From positions 1 through 10,098 of the forward strand of contig MU657300.1 of the NCBI GenBank assembly GCA_026770575.1: 10,098 nt of DNA, in the 5' to 3' direction. Below, one piece after another: positions 1-6,912 of the stretch; within the stretch, counting starts at the first letter, position 1; every line of letters begins with the position of its first letter. This stretch comes from Pelagophyceae sp. CCMP2097 (taxonomy: Eukaryota; Sar; Pelagophyceae). The notes below the pieces were generated by a model. The model saw only the letters and a program-made list of their open reading frames with translations, did no database searches and was not told the origin of the DNA. The translations under genes and the position numbers were made by a program.

Positions 1-1234
1 CGTCTCGGGGGCCGTCTTGAAGATTGCCTTCAAAGCCAAGAGCCGCCTGAAGAGCCGTCCCAAGGGCCGCCTCGAGCATCGTCCTCGCGCCGTCTCCAAG
101 GCCGTCGTCTCGAGGGCCGCTTCGCAAGGACCGTCTTCTTGGTCGTTTTGAGGCCGCCAAGAGGCCGTCTCGAGGGCCGCATTCAGGGCCGTCTTCAGGG
201 CCGATTCGCCGTCTTCTCCAAGCCTTCTCCAAGCCTCTCCGAAGACTCCAAGCCGCCTCTTGGACCGTCGTCGAGGCGGGATTTCAAACGGGCCCCGCGG
301 GGGTCGGGAGCCGCCGCACTCAGCACTCTTGCCCGTTTGCCAGAAACGGTTCTTGAAGCGGCTCTTGAAAGGGCCAGAAACGGTTCTTGAAACGGCCATT
401 TAAAAGGCCGCCGCCCAAGGCAAGAAGTGCACTCCGAGGGAGCCGCACGGTGCTGTCCATGGGCTCCCGGAAGGGCCCCTCTTCAGGAGGACCCTCGAGA
501 GAGAGGTTCGTCTTCGCAACTGCCGTCGTGATGGTTCCGACGCTCTCAAGGGCCGCCACCAAGGCCACCAAGAGGCCGCCGTCTTCAAGACCGTCGGACC
601 GTCCTCTACGGCACTCTTGGACGCCACCGTCTCAGACCGTCCGAAAACACGTCTTCTGAACAGCCCAAAGGTCGTTTTGAGACCCAATGCCGTCAAGAGG
701 GTCGTCTTCAAGGCCGTGGAGACGGGCCATCTCAAGGACCGTCGAGAAGACCGTTGGGACCCTCGAGAGAGCCGCCACCTTCCAAACGTCGTCTCGAAGG
801 CCGCTTCTCGGTTCTCGGGCCGTCTTCAGGGGACTGCCTCGGGGACTGCCTCTCGAGACGCCGTTTCTTCGGACCGTCTTCGAGACGCCGTCTTTTCGGG
901 TTTCGAAAGGCCGTTTCTTCGGGCAGTCGAGACGGTCGTTTTTGGGGCCACTAGGGGACCGCCGTCAAGAGCCCTCTCGCAGAGGCCGCCGTCGTGAAAT
1001 CGCCTCTTCAGACCGATGCCATCGAGCAAGACCGCCTCAAAGCCACCCCTTCAGGCCGCCTCTTCCGCCTCTTCAGACCGTCTCGACTTTGGCTGTTGGC
1101 ATATGTTGCCGGGCTTGCAGAAGTCGGTTTCCCAAAACGCGCATTTTTTCCGAGCGACTCGAAGCGCGCAGTCAGACATCCGGTCAGGAAATGGTCTCTT
1201 GCGTCTAGACCGTCACAAGCTTCAGGCCACGCAC
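1..1234 (-). repeat. Intron 8 of citrate synthase (start), filled with degenerate GCCGTC-type repeats
   Basis: The donor GTGCGTGG follows exon 8 at 1234 on the minus strand, and no acceptor with the next expected exon (a Tyr-Trp-Glu block) is visible down to position 1. About 1-1080 on the plus strand is a degenerate array built on GGCCGTC, CGAGGG and GACCGTCTTC words with irregular spacing of roughly 10 to 20 bp. It is most regular around 100-230 and 800-930. A shorter repeat, GCCAGAAACGGTTCTTGAA, occurs at 340-358 and again, shortened by an internal step, near 373-391. The many overlapping ORFs here arise because the repeat lacks stop codons in several frames. The part from 1080 to 1234 is less repetitive and unrecognised. 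Confidence 0.7.
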
Positions 1235-4200
1235 GTCGACTTGTGCACGCCGTCCTGGTACCTAAATTATCGGCGTCTTCCCAAAAATGGTCCAGACTGC
1301 CATGGACCACGCCGCTGCCGAGCAACGACATAGACGCACGCTTTGGCGAATTTGCTCTCCGTCTGCGCCGCCTGCAGCCCGATGACGAGCTGCGTCATCG
1401 GGTGCATGTGCTTCGGGAGCGACCTGCGCGCCGATTTTTAAGTGTGCCCGGCGGGTTGTGGAGACGCACTTCATCAACGAGACGACGTGCGCCGGGAGCT
1501 TTGATCGCGTGTGCAAGTCCTGCGTCAGCATGTCGCACTGCTGCTTGGTGGGCACCTCGCCGGTGAGGAGGAGCCACATGAGAGCTTCCGGCAGCGGCTC
1601 GCCCGTGCCGCCTGGACCGGCGTACCTGGCAAGGCGCGTGGCGTTCGGGCTTTTCAGCGAGGGGCGGACGGCCCTGGGGCGGCCCGTTCGACCCCGTGGC
1701 AAGACCTCTGTTCCTGTTGGGAAACCAGGCCTAGAACCGACTCTGGAGAATTGAACGACCCAAAAACGGCGTGCTAAGGGCCGACTGTGCGACGGGCCGT
1801 TGGACGAGGTACGAGGCGAGAGCCTCGCAGCGTCGACCCCCCCCGTGGCGCCGTTGCCGCGACATTCCGACTCTGGGTCCCTTCTCTCTGCCTTGTCGAC
1901 GGCACGGATCGTCTCCGAACTTTGCCCCATTCGAATCCTGGAGAACCGTGCAAAAAGGCAAATGCGAGGCCACTATGGACCCGCAAGTTCACGGAGACTC
2001 GCTGAAAATCGCCGCAACGCCCCTCCGACAAAGGCCCCCGTCACCAAGACCTTGGCAACGACCACCCCGGGGCCGCAACTTTGACCGACACGGCCCCTCG
2101 AAAAGAAAATTCCCAAGACGGGTTTCAATGGCATTTGTTCTTTGCCCGTGCCTCGCTCTTTGCCCGGGTGGCAACGTCCCCGTGGCCATCGTGCGACGGG
2201 CTCCGAGGTGACCGAGCCCTTGTCGACGCGGCCCTTCACGACACAAAGTTTCGCTGAAAGGGCCCTCGTCAGACGACCCGTGAGAGGCGCGTCGTGCGAC
2301 TTTGGCCCCGGAGACAACGCCCCTGTGGGAGTGTCGATCAACCCGCGACGATCAACCCGTGACGATCAACCCGTGACGATCAACCCCCGTGACGATCAAC
2401 ACGTGACGATCAACCCGTGTCGATCAACCCGTGAAGATCAACCCCCGTGACGATCAACACGTGACGATCAACCCGTGTCGATCAACCCGTGAAGATCAAC
2501 CCGTGACGATCAACCCGTGTCGATCAACCCGCGACAATCAACACGTGTCGATCAACCCGCGACGATCAACCCGTGACGATCAACCCGCGACAATCAACAC
2601 GTGTCGATCAACCCGTGTCGATCAACCCCCGTGTCGATCAACCCCTGTGTCGATCAACCCCTGTGTCGATCAACCCGCGACAACCAACCCGTGTCGATCA
2701 ACCCGATACGAGTTCCACTTCTGACCTTGTCACTCGGCCTGTGGGACTTTGGCCCCTGTGTCTGACTCGGCCCCTGTGAGGAGAAGCCAGTGACAAGGCC
2801 GCCTTTGAGACGGGGAGACAGGGTCCCTCTGACAAAGAAGTGATACTGGCATCGAGACTCTCTGACAACGTTTCCACACAAGGTCCCTCTGACTCCCGTC
2901 CGGCAAGAGCCCCGCTGCGAGGTCCCCGCGAGAAGAAACTCCTCATTGCGAGGTCCAGACCAAACAACGACCAAACATCCCAGAGACGAGGACCGAGTCC
3001 CAACGTGTGGCATGGTCCCCGTGAGACGGCCCGCCTGAAAAGGGCGGACTTTGGCCCCGAAGACACGGCCCCCGTGAGAGAGTCGCTGTGCCTCTCGAAC
3101 CCCCGTGGCGAGAACCCCGCGGCGAGGACGGTGCGACGAAGACCGTGCGGCAACGTCCCGTGACTCGGTCCCTGCGACCTCGGGCCCAGTGACCTCGGAC
3201 CCACTGACTTGGGCCGGTGCGACTTGTGTCCCTCGGCAAGTACCCCGATGCACCGTCCCTCATGGCAGAGGTGTGACTTTTGCCCCTGGTACGATCCCCC
3301 AAAGACACCGTCCCTTGTGAGGCGCGAGTCCCGTCTCGAGGCGAACCTTAGTGAGTTGAACCTGGATAACTTTGGCCTGATTTCCCATGTTGCAAACGTC
3401 TCTCCGAAGCAACCACCGAGCCAGAATCGCGTCGCTCTGGCACCGTCGAGAATCCTGCGGTCGCGGGAAAGTTTCTGGGACGCTCAACGTCCCTTATGCG
3501 GGTCGAGAACGGGCCTCTTCGACTCTGTGAATCCAACGGGCGACTTGCACTCTTTGCTCTCGGCGTAAACTGATCCCTCTGCCAGACTCGTCCTCGCAAG
3601 TCGTTTGCAAAAGGGTGCGGCGCCGCATCCGACGTGGGCAGGATCTTCTGCAACTCGGGAATGGAGTGCCCCCCTACGTGCGTTCAAGTCTTTTTGGACC
3701 ACGTTTTGGACAACGCTTTCGACGTGAGCCACCTCTCATCCTTTCAAGCGCCTCCATCCGCTGCAGACGCCCGCCGCCCAAGGCGAAAGCGCCCGCGGCG
3801 AAAGCGCCCCTCGAAAAGGCCCCGTAACCCTGGAGGAGAGACAGCCTTCGTTGCCCGGGCGCCGCCGCGCGCGGAAGCGGATGCCCTCGTCGGCGTCGAG
3901 GAGCGACCTGATTGCTGCGTTTGGCGCGGCGTTTTCGAAATCTCAACACGACCTCTTTCTTCGAAATCTCAAGCGGGAGTGCGTAACAGAAGAAGGGATT
4001 CGCTCACGTTTCCCAGAGCATACATTTCACAGAGCGCGCGCCGCCGATGCACTGGTCCACGGTGACCTCGCCGATGACGCCTCAAGGACCGGCGTTGGAG
4101 AACGTTTGGAAGACGCGGTGAAACCGAAAAACGAAGAAAGCAGCATCACTCACGGTTGCCGTGCTTGGCCTTGAGCTCTTTCAGCTCCGCCTGCTTCTGC

Positions 4201-4869
4201 GGCACCTGCGCCGCGAGGACTTCCTTCAAAGAGGAGATGGCACCTAAATCAATAAGTCCGAGGCGGCAGAAAAGGAAATTCGACGTGGGACGGCGATCAA
4301 ACGGCTCCGGAATTCAAAGGGCCCCGGCAAAAGGCGGCGGACGGCGGCCTCCGCGTCGGCGAAAGTGAACTCCTCCGCTTCCCAAAGGGCTCCGCAGGGA
4401 CGTTGCGCTGAGCCCACTTTGAAGGGGGGCCGCGCGTCTCCGCCCGCGCGGCTCAGAGGCCTCTGGGGCTCCGTGGCCGCGGGGCTCCGATGCCCGCCCG
4501 GCGGCGCGGGCGGGCCCCGCGAGGAGGCCGCGCGGCGCGCGCGGCCGCGCGCGAGGCGAACAGGTTTCTCCACCAACCATCGGGGTTCTCAGCCAACCAG
4601 CCAACCAGCCCGTCCACTCTCCTCCCCCGCTCTCTCCAAGCGAAACCCCCTCGCTGGGGCGTCACTCTCGGCACCGCGGCGTCGCGGGCCCGGCGCCTCT
4701 GCGGGCGGCGCCCGCGGCGGCGGCGGCGCAAAGGGCCGCGGCCGCGCAGACGCCTTTGAAAAGAGCATTGAAGCGTCGAAATGTGCCTTGCCCTTCTCCG
4801 GCGCGGCCCCTCGCGCGCGTGGCCGGCGGCGCGCGCGCGCAGCTGGCGCAGGGCATTTGAGGCGAGCAT
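1235..4869 (-). CDS. CS: Citrate synthase, mitochondrial type, 5' part (eight exons; 3' end outside window)
   Basis: Citrate synthase condenses acetyl-CoA and oxaloacetate in the mitochondrial TCA cycle. Exons on the minus strand are 4869-4752, 4243-4154, 4080-4008, 3907-3873, 3673-3634, 1625-1470, 1423-1340 and 1261-1235. Joined, they stay in frame for about 206 codons. Family motifs appear in order: [91 protein letters not shown] and [15 protein letters not shown]. Spacing matches animal citrate synthases, where the same point lies near residue 215, so no exon seems missing. Residues 1 to about 34 are rich in Arg and Ala with no acidic residue before position 20, like a mitochondrial presequence. 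The ATG is the first after an in-frame stop at 4930-4928. The catalytic His and Asp residues of the family lie in the C-terminal half, which is not in this window. The exon 1 end is the least certain boundary: a GC donor after 4767 also keeps phase. The exon 5/6 junction could also use a GC donor. Confidence 0.93.
1262..1339 (-). other. Citrate synthase intron 7 (78 nt, GT-AG)
   Basis: The donor reads GC|GTGCGTCT and the acceptor ATTTAG|GTAC. Removal joins FAKA to YQDGVHKS, the expected family sequence. Unspliced, the frame continues into non-homologous residues. Confidence 0.88.
1424..1469 (-). other. Citrate synthase intron 6 (46 nt, GT-AG)
   Basis: The donor reads GAA|GTGCGTCT and the acceptor GCGCAG|GTCG. 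Removal restores [16 protein letters not shown] across the junction. At 46 nt this is very short for a spliceosomal intron. It starts with the same eight bases as intron 7. Confidence 0.9.
2334..2706. repeat. 14-bp minisatellite, 26 units (consensus CGATCAACCCGTGA)
   Basis: By hand count there are 26 consecutive units around ATCAACCC. Most are 14 bp, and four are 16 bp because of two extra bases after the C run. Variants are GTGA, GTGT, GCGA and ACGTG. A four-unit block (16-14-14-14 bp, 58 bp in all) occurs twice in succession between about 2374 and 2490, so the array has a higher-order period. It lies inside intron 5 of citrate synthase and produces a spurious repeat protein frame rich in Arg-Ser-Thr and Asp-Gln-Pro. 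Confidence 0.95.
2707..3330. repeat. Degenerate GC-rich repeats, GACTTTGGCCCC / CCCGTGAGA type
   Basis: Words such as GACTTTGGCCCC, GTCCCTCTGAC, CCCGTGAGA and GACTCGGTCCC recur at irregular intervals of about 15 to 35 bp, for example near 2745, 2821, 2881, 3048, 3160 and 3266. The same words appear left of the minisatellite at about 2195-2330. This looks like an old tandem array decayed by mutation, and the 14-bp minisatellite may be a younger expansion within it. It contains no recognisable coding content and lies within intron 5. Confidence 0.65.
3674..3872 (-). other. Citrate synthase intron 4 (199 nt), non-canonical GC-AG
   Basis: Exon 4 ends in the codons for GIRF plus one C, followed by GCGCGCGG. 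The acceptor is ACGTAG|GGGGGCAC. The split codon C|GG gives Arg and the protein reads [14 protein letters not shown], as expected. No GT occurs at or near the donor, so the intron must use GC-AG or the gene has a lesion here. The intron holds a direct repeat, GGGCGCTTTCGCC, twice around 3786-3812. Confidence 0.75.
3908..4007 (-). other. Citrate synthase intron 3 (100 nt, GT-AG) with internal 13-bp direct repeat
   Basis: The donor reads GAAAC|GTGAGC and the acceptor AATCAG|GTCG. Removal joins CMLWET to SLLD. On the plus strand TTCGAAATCTCAA occurs at 3934-3946 and again at 3960-3972, a perfect repeat with a period of 26. Confidence 0.9.
4081..4153 (-). other. Citrate synthase intron 2 (73 nt, GT-AG)
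   Basis: The donor reads GGCAACC|GTGAGT and the acceptor CTTGAG|GCGT. Removal restores [14 protein letters not shown], matching the conserved N-terminal domain. Confidence 0.92.
4244..4751 (-). other. Citrate synthase intron 1 (about 508 nt), very GC-rich
   Basis: The acceptor GATTTAG|GTGCC precedes exon 2. The donor is placed at GGC|GTCTGCGC (4751) because it keeps phase with exon 2. A GC donor at 4766 also keeps phase and would shorten exon 1 by five codons. The interior is extremely GC-rich, especially 4440-4560 and 4670-4750, with a short CCAACCAG tandem near 4601-4616. ORFs read through it on both strands because GC-rich DNA has few stops. Confidence 0.65.
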
Positions 4870-4954
4870 GATGTCGAGATGGTGGCTGTCACGGGCCGAT
4901 GACGCAACTTTTGCGATAGACGTATCCTACAGCACTTTCCGAGTCCGGCTCAAA

Positions 4955-5161
4955 TTAGACCCGCTTTTGGCAAATGCGATTCAGGCTTTCGGAGGATCTG
5001 TTTGGTACGATCGACGCGCCTCGAAGGAAGCTCCCAAGCTCCGTCTTGTTAAGCTCCGCGGACGGGTCCGCGCTGAGATACTTTCGCCCAAAGTTCAACG
5101 GAATCTCGTTTTAAATTTTGAAAGTTTGACATTGGGGCATGCATGCGTTGCCTAAGGTTCG
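4955..5161 (+). repeat. Inverted repeat pair, left copy (possible remnant of a coding mobile element)
   Basis: This 207-bp segment matches the reverse complement of 9723-9934 along its whole length, at roughly 85-90% identity by eye. It begins TTAGACCCGCTTTTGG and ends near GCATGCATGC and CCTAAGG. It lies only about 85 bp upstream of the citrate synthase ATG, on the opposite strand. Both copies can be read in one shared frame containing DPLLANAIQ or DPLLVNAII, then AFGGSVWYDRRAS. The largest length difference between the copies in that frame is a 3-base indel. The hydrophobic-helix-plus-FGGSV pattern faintly recalls LAGLIDADG homing endonucleases, but that is a guess. In this copy the frame stays open to a stop at 5153-5155. 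Confidence 0.85.
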
Positions 5162-5202
5162 TTATTCTGGTGGATTTACCACGGTGATCAACTCTCCAAT
5201 GC

Positions 5203-5569
5203 TAGAGTAAAGGTCAATTTAAGAACCGGCTAAGCGAAAATAAATCAGCGGCCCGGCGACGCCGTTGTTTGCGGTTTTGACGCTGCCAGGGGACGCGTCT
5301 GGGTCCCCTCCACCCACCCACAAATCATGGCGTCCGCGGAGGACCTCTGTGAGAAATTGAGCATAGGCAGAGTCCGGACCGACCGTCGTGTCTTAAAAAC
5401 AACCGGTCAGATTAAGAACCGGGCCCCCGGAGCCGGATAATATCCCAACAAGGGATTTAATGGATTTTAATTGGGTCTTATAGATGCCTTATTAAGATAT
5501 TGAACGTCGTTTGTCGATTTTTTCGTCGGTTCTTAAATTGACCAGGTTCTTAAATTGACCTTCACTCTA
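5203..5569. mobile_element. MITE-like element with 25-bp terminal inverted repeats and TA flanks
   Basis: TAGAGTAAAGGTCAATTTAA and the following GAACC at 5203-5227 match the reverse complement of 5545-5569 at 24 of 25 positions. The outer TA on each side fits the TA target-site duplication of Tc1/mariner-type elements, which leaves 23-bp terminal repeats starting GAGTRAAGG. The 367-bp element has no coding capacity. Inside, the terminal motif recurs: GGTTCTTAAATTGACC occurs twice in tandem (5528-5543 and 5545-5560), and ATTAAGAACCGGG occurs near 5413. A short hairpin of GGGGAC and GTCCCC lies near 5290-5308. It is probably a non-autonomous copy mobilised in trans. Confidence 0.85.
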
Positions 5570-6039
5570 TAATTGGTTTTCTGATTCATATGTTTCTCAA
5601 TCGAGTTTTGAGAGTGCGAGCGCAATTTATCTCCGATAGTCCCGTCGCCTCGGAACTGGTGGGGGGTGCACATGAACTAGGTTATGCAAAAGACCGTTTG
5701 TGCCCCCGACTCCTGTGGCCCGCGCGCGAAGCATTTCTTGCTCCGCGCGTTTCCCTTGATCGGGCCTTGCTCGGTCCATAGCCAACCGTTTTCGTCGCTC
5801 CTTGGGGCCACCGATCCACGCCGAGGTCCGTCGCCCGCGCTGGCAACGTCGCTCCCGCGCGCGCCCGCGCTCCCCGTCGCCATCTACCAAGGCTTCCTTC
5901 ATCACAAACGAGTACTGTTTTTTCAGTCCGTTGGATGGCCTTTAAAGGTCAAGCTCGAGGCTTCACATACACTTTTGAACCGCCGCACCGCCTTAAATCG
6001 CGCATGAAATTTCAGATCAAAATTCAAGTGGATTGAAGC
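5570..6039. other. Stretch without a recognised gene
   Basis: Short ORFs run on both strands (for example 5684-6007 plus and 5627-5905 minus), but none resembles a family I know. GC content is high around 5700-5880 and falls towards 6039. No repeat pairing with the rest of the window was seen. Confidence 0.5.
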
Positions 6040-6105
6040 GCCCCTTGGCGATTGAGCGCAAGTCTCTTAATCTAAAGGTCAGCAGTTCGATCCTATCAGG
6101 AGGCA
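6040..6105 (+). pseudogene. Decayed tRNA-Lys(CTT)-like sequence
   Basis: The 66-bp segment starts GCCCCTT and ends AGGAGGCA, which could pair as an acceptor stem at six of seven positions counting one wobble. The middle reads CTCTTAATCT followed by AAAGGTC, as around the CTT anticodon of eukaryotic lysine tRNAs, and GTTCGATCC fits the B box. The D arm is too short, the anticodon stem does not pair and the T stem is weak, so it is unlikely to be a working tRNA. It lies about 32 bp before the tRNA-like head of the SINE-like array and may be part of a dimeric head. Confidence 0.4.
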
Positions 6106-6137
6106 TGTTTCAGTTTTCTTTTTTGCCCATTGCAACA

Positions 6138-6712
6138 GACTCGGCCAGTTCGCGAGTAGCGATTGATGCGATCGCTCAAAGTCAGGGTCGCGGGTTCGAA
6201 TCCCGTCGTCGTCAAAGATTTGTTCGGCGGCTCATATTTCTTTGTGTTTTTTGAAAGCGGTTTTTGGTGAAGCGCAGCGGCGATGAGGAGGTCCGGGGGT
6301 GAGAAAACCACTTGATCCACGAGGGGGGTCCGGGAGGGGCACCCCCCGGAGAGAACGCGCGAAGGAGTCCGATATCCGATAATCACCCAATAGACCGATA
6401 GTACGTGGTGCCCATGGATCCTGTGATCCAAAAAAGCGCAGGGTCGCGGGTTCGAATCCCGTCGTCGTCAAGGATTTGTTTGACGGCTGCGTCTTATTTT
6501 ATGTTTCTTTTGAAGCATTTTTGGTGAAGCGCAGCGGCGATGAGGGGAGTCCGGGGGGGGGCACCCCCCGGTAGCGAACGCGCGAAAGAGCTTGATATCC
6601 GATACTCTCTATAGACCAATAGGACGCGGGCACCCATACATCCTGTGTTCCAAAAATGGATAGGAACCCTGCAATTGTACGGTCCAGAATCCGATTCCCG
6701 TCGTCGGTAAAG
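6138..6712 (+). mobile_element. Tandem tRNA-derived SINE-like array (about 2.2 units)
   Basis: A tRNA-like head at 6138-6214 ends with a perfect B box, GGTTCGAATCC, and CCCGTCGTCGTCA. The sequence from CAGGGTCGCGGGTTCGAA recurs at 6439 with a period of 256, and a decayed copy of GATTCCCGTCGTCG follows at 6693, about 239 further on. Between the heads the bodies align: ATTTGTT, TTTGGTGAAGCGCAGCGGCG, a GTCCGGGGG...CACCCCCCGG hairpin, GAACGCGCGAA, GATATCCGATA, ATAGACC and CATCCTGTG. The first body carries about 35 extra bases around 6296-6330 between two copies of GGTCCGGG. Pol III transcription from the internal box is expected for such families. The antisense ORFs with TTTGFEPATL residues are artefacts of the tRNA-like part. 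Confidence 0.75.
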
Positions 6713-6831
6713 TTGCTCCGGCGCACCCCCTGACCTCCCCTCCGTGCTCGGCGCCTGACAGTTGAAGGGCGCAGAGCCGCATCATTCTCCCATTCCCCAA
6801 ACAAATCCACCAGCCCCGAAGCCCGGCGACC

Positions 6832-6912
6832 CTATAAACCTCCGGAGGCAATTGCCCTGAGGCGCGTTATCGAGCAAAGCGAGCCAATTTTCGCCAAAAT
6901 GAACGCGCAAAG
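6832..6912 (-). repeat. Dispersed repeat, copy A (inverted partner at 9668-9722)
   Basis: On the minus strand this reads CTTTGCGCGTTCATTTTGGC, then GAAAATTGGCTCGCT, later GCGCCTCAGG and GGAGGTTTATAG. The plus strand at 9668-9722 has the same blocks, with a perfect 22-bp core TTTTGGCGAAAATTGGCTCG+CT, but lacks two internal pieces of about 12 and 14 bp. No coding or element identity is apparent. Confidence 0.8.

Larger units (their letters stand above)
1626..3633 (-). other. Citrate synthase intron 5 (2008 nt), repeat-filled
   Basis: The donor reads CCCAC|GTCGGA after exon 5 and the acceptor GCCAG|GTAC before exon 6. Joining gives [17 protein letters not shown], close to the family sequence. 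A GC donor a few bases further on (after 3619) would also keep phase and add SDAAP-type residues, so the 5' end carries some doubt. The interior holds the 14-bp minisatellite at 2334-2706 and degenerate GACTTTGGCCCC-type repeats on both sides. I see no gene in it on either strand. Confidence 0.75.

Noticed and set aside
1..1234. Long overlapping ORFs on both strands
   Set aside because: They arise from stop-poor degenerate GC-rich repeats, and none has recognisable domains.
1262..1635. Citrate synthase pseudogene with frameshifts
   Set aside because: The apparent breaks at 1424-1469 and 1262-1339 have GT and AG at their ends, and removing them restores the exact expected protein in phase, so introns explain them.
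2334..2706. CRISPR array
   Set aside because: Units are directly adjacent with no unique spacers, and the setting is eukaryotic.
2142..2724. Repeat protein rich in [13 protein letters not shown]
   Set aside because: It is the 14-bp minisatellite read in frame, lies antisense within an intron, and the 16-bp units shift the frame.
3786..3831. Alternative exon beginning GGTTAC after CTCCAG, giving FRGY
   Set aside because: Only two residues fit citrate synthase. The following Gly-Ala-Phe repeats do not, whereas the acceptor at 3674 leads into GHSIPELQ.
6096..6471. Minus-strand proteins containing TTTGFEPATL
   Set aside because: This residue string is a known false translation antisense to the T arm of tRNAs, here from the SINE-like heads.
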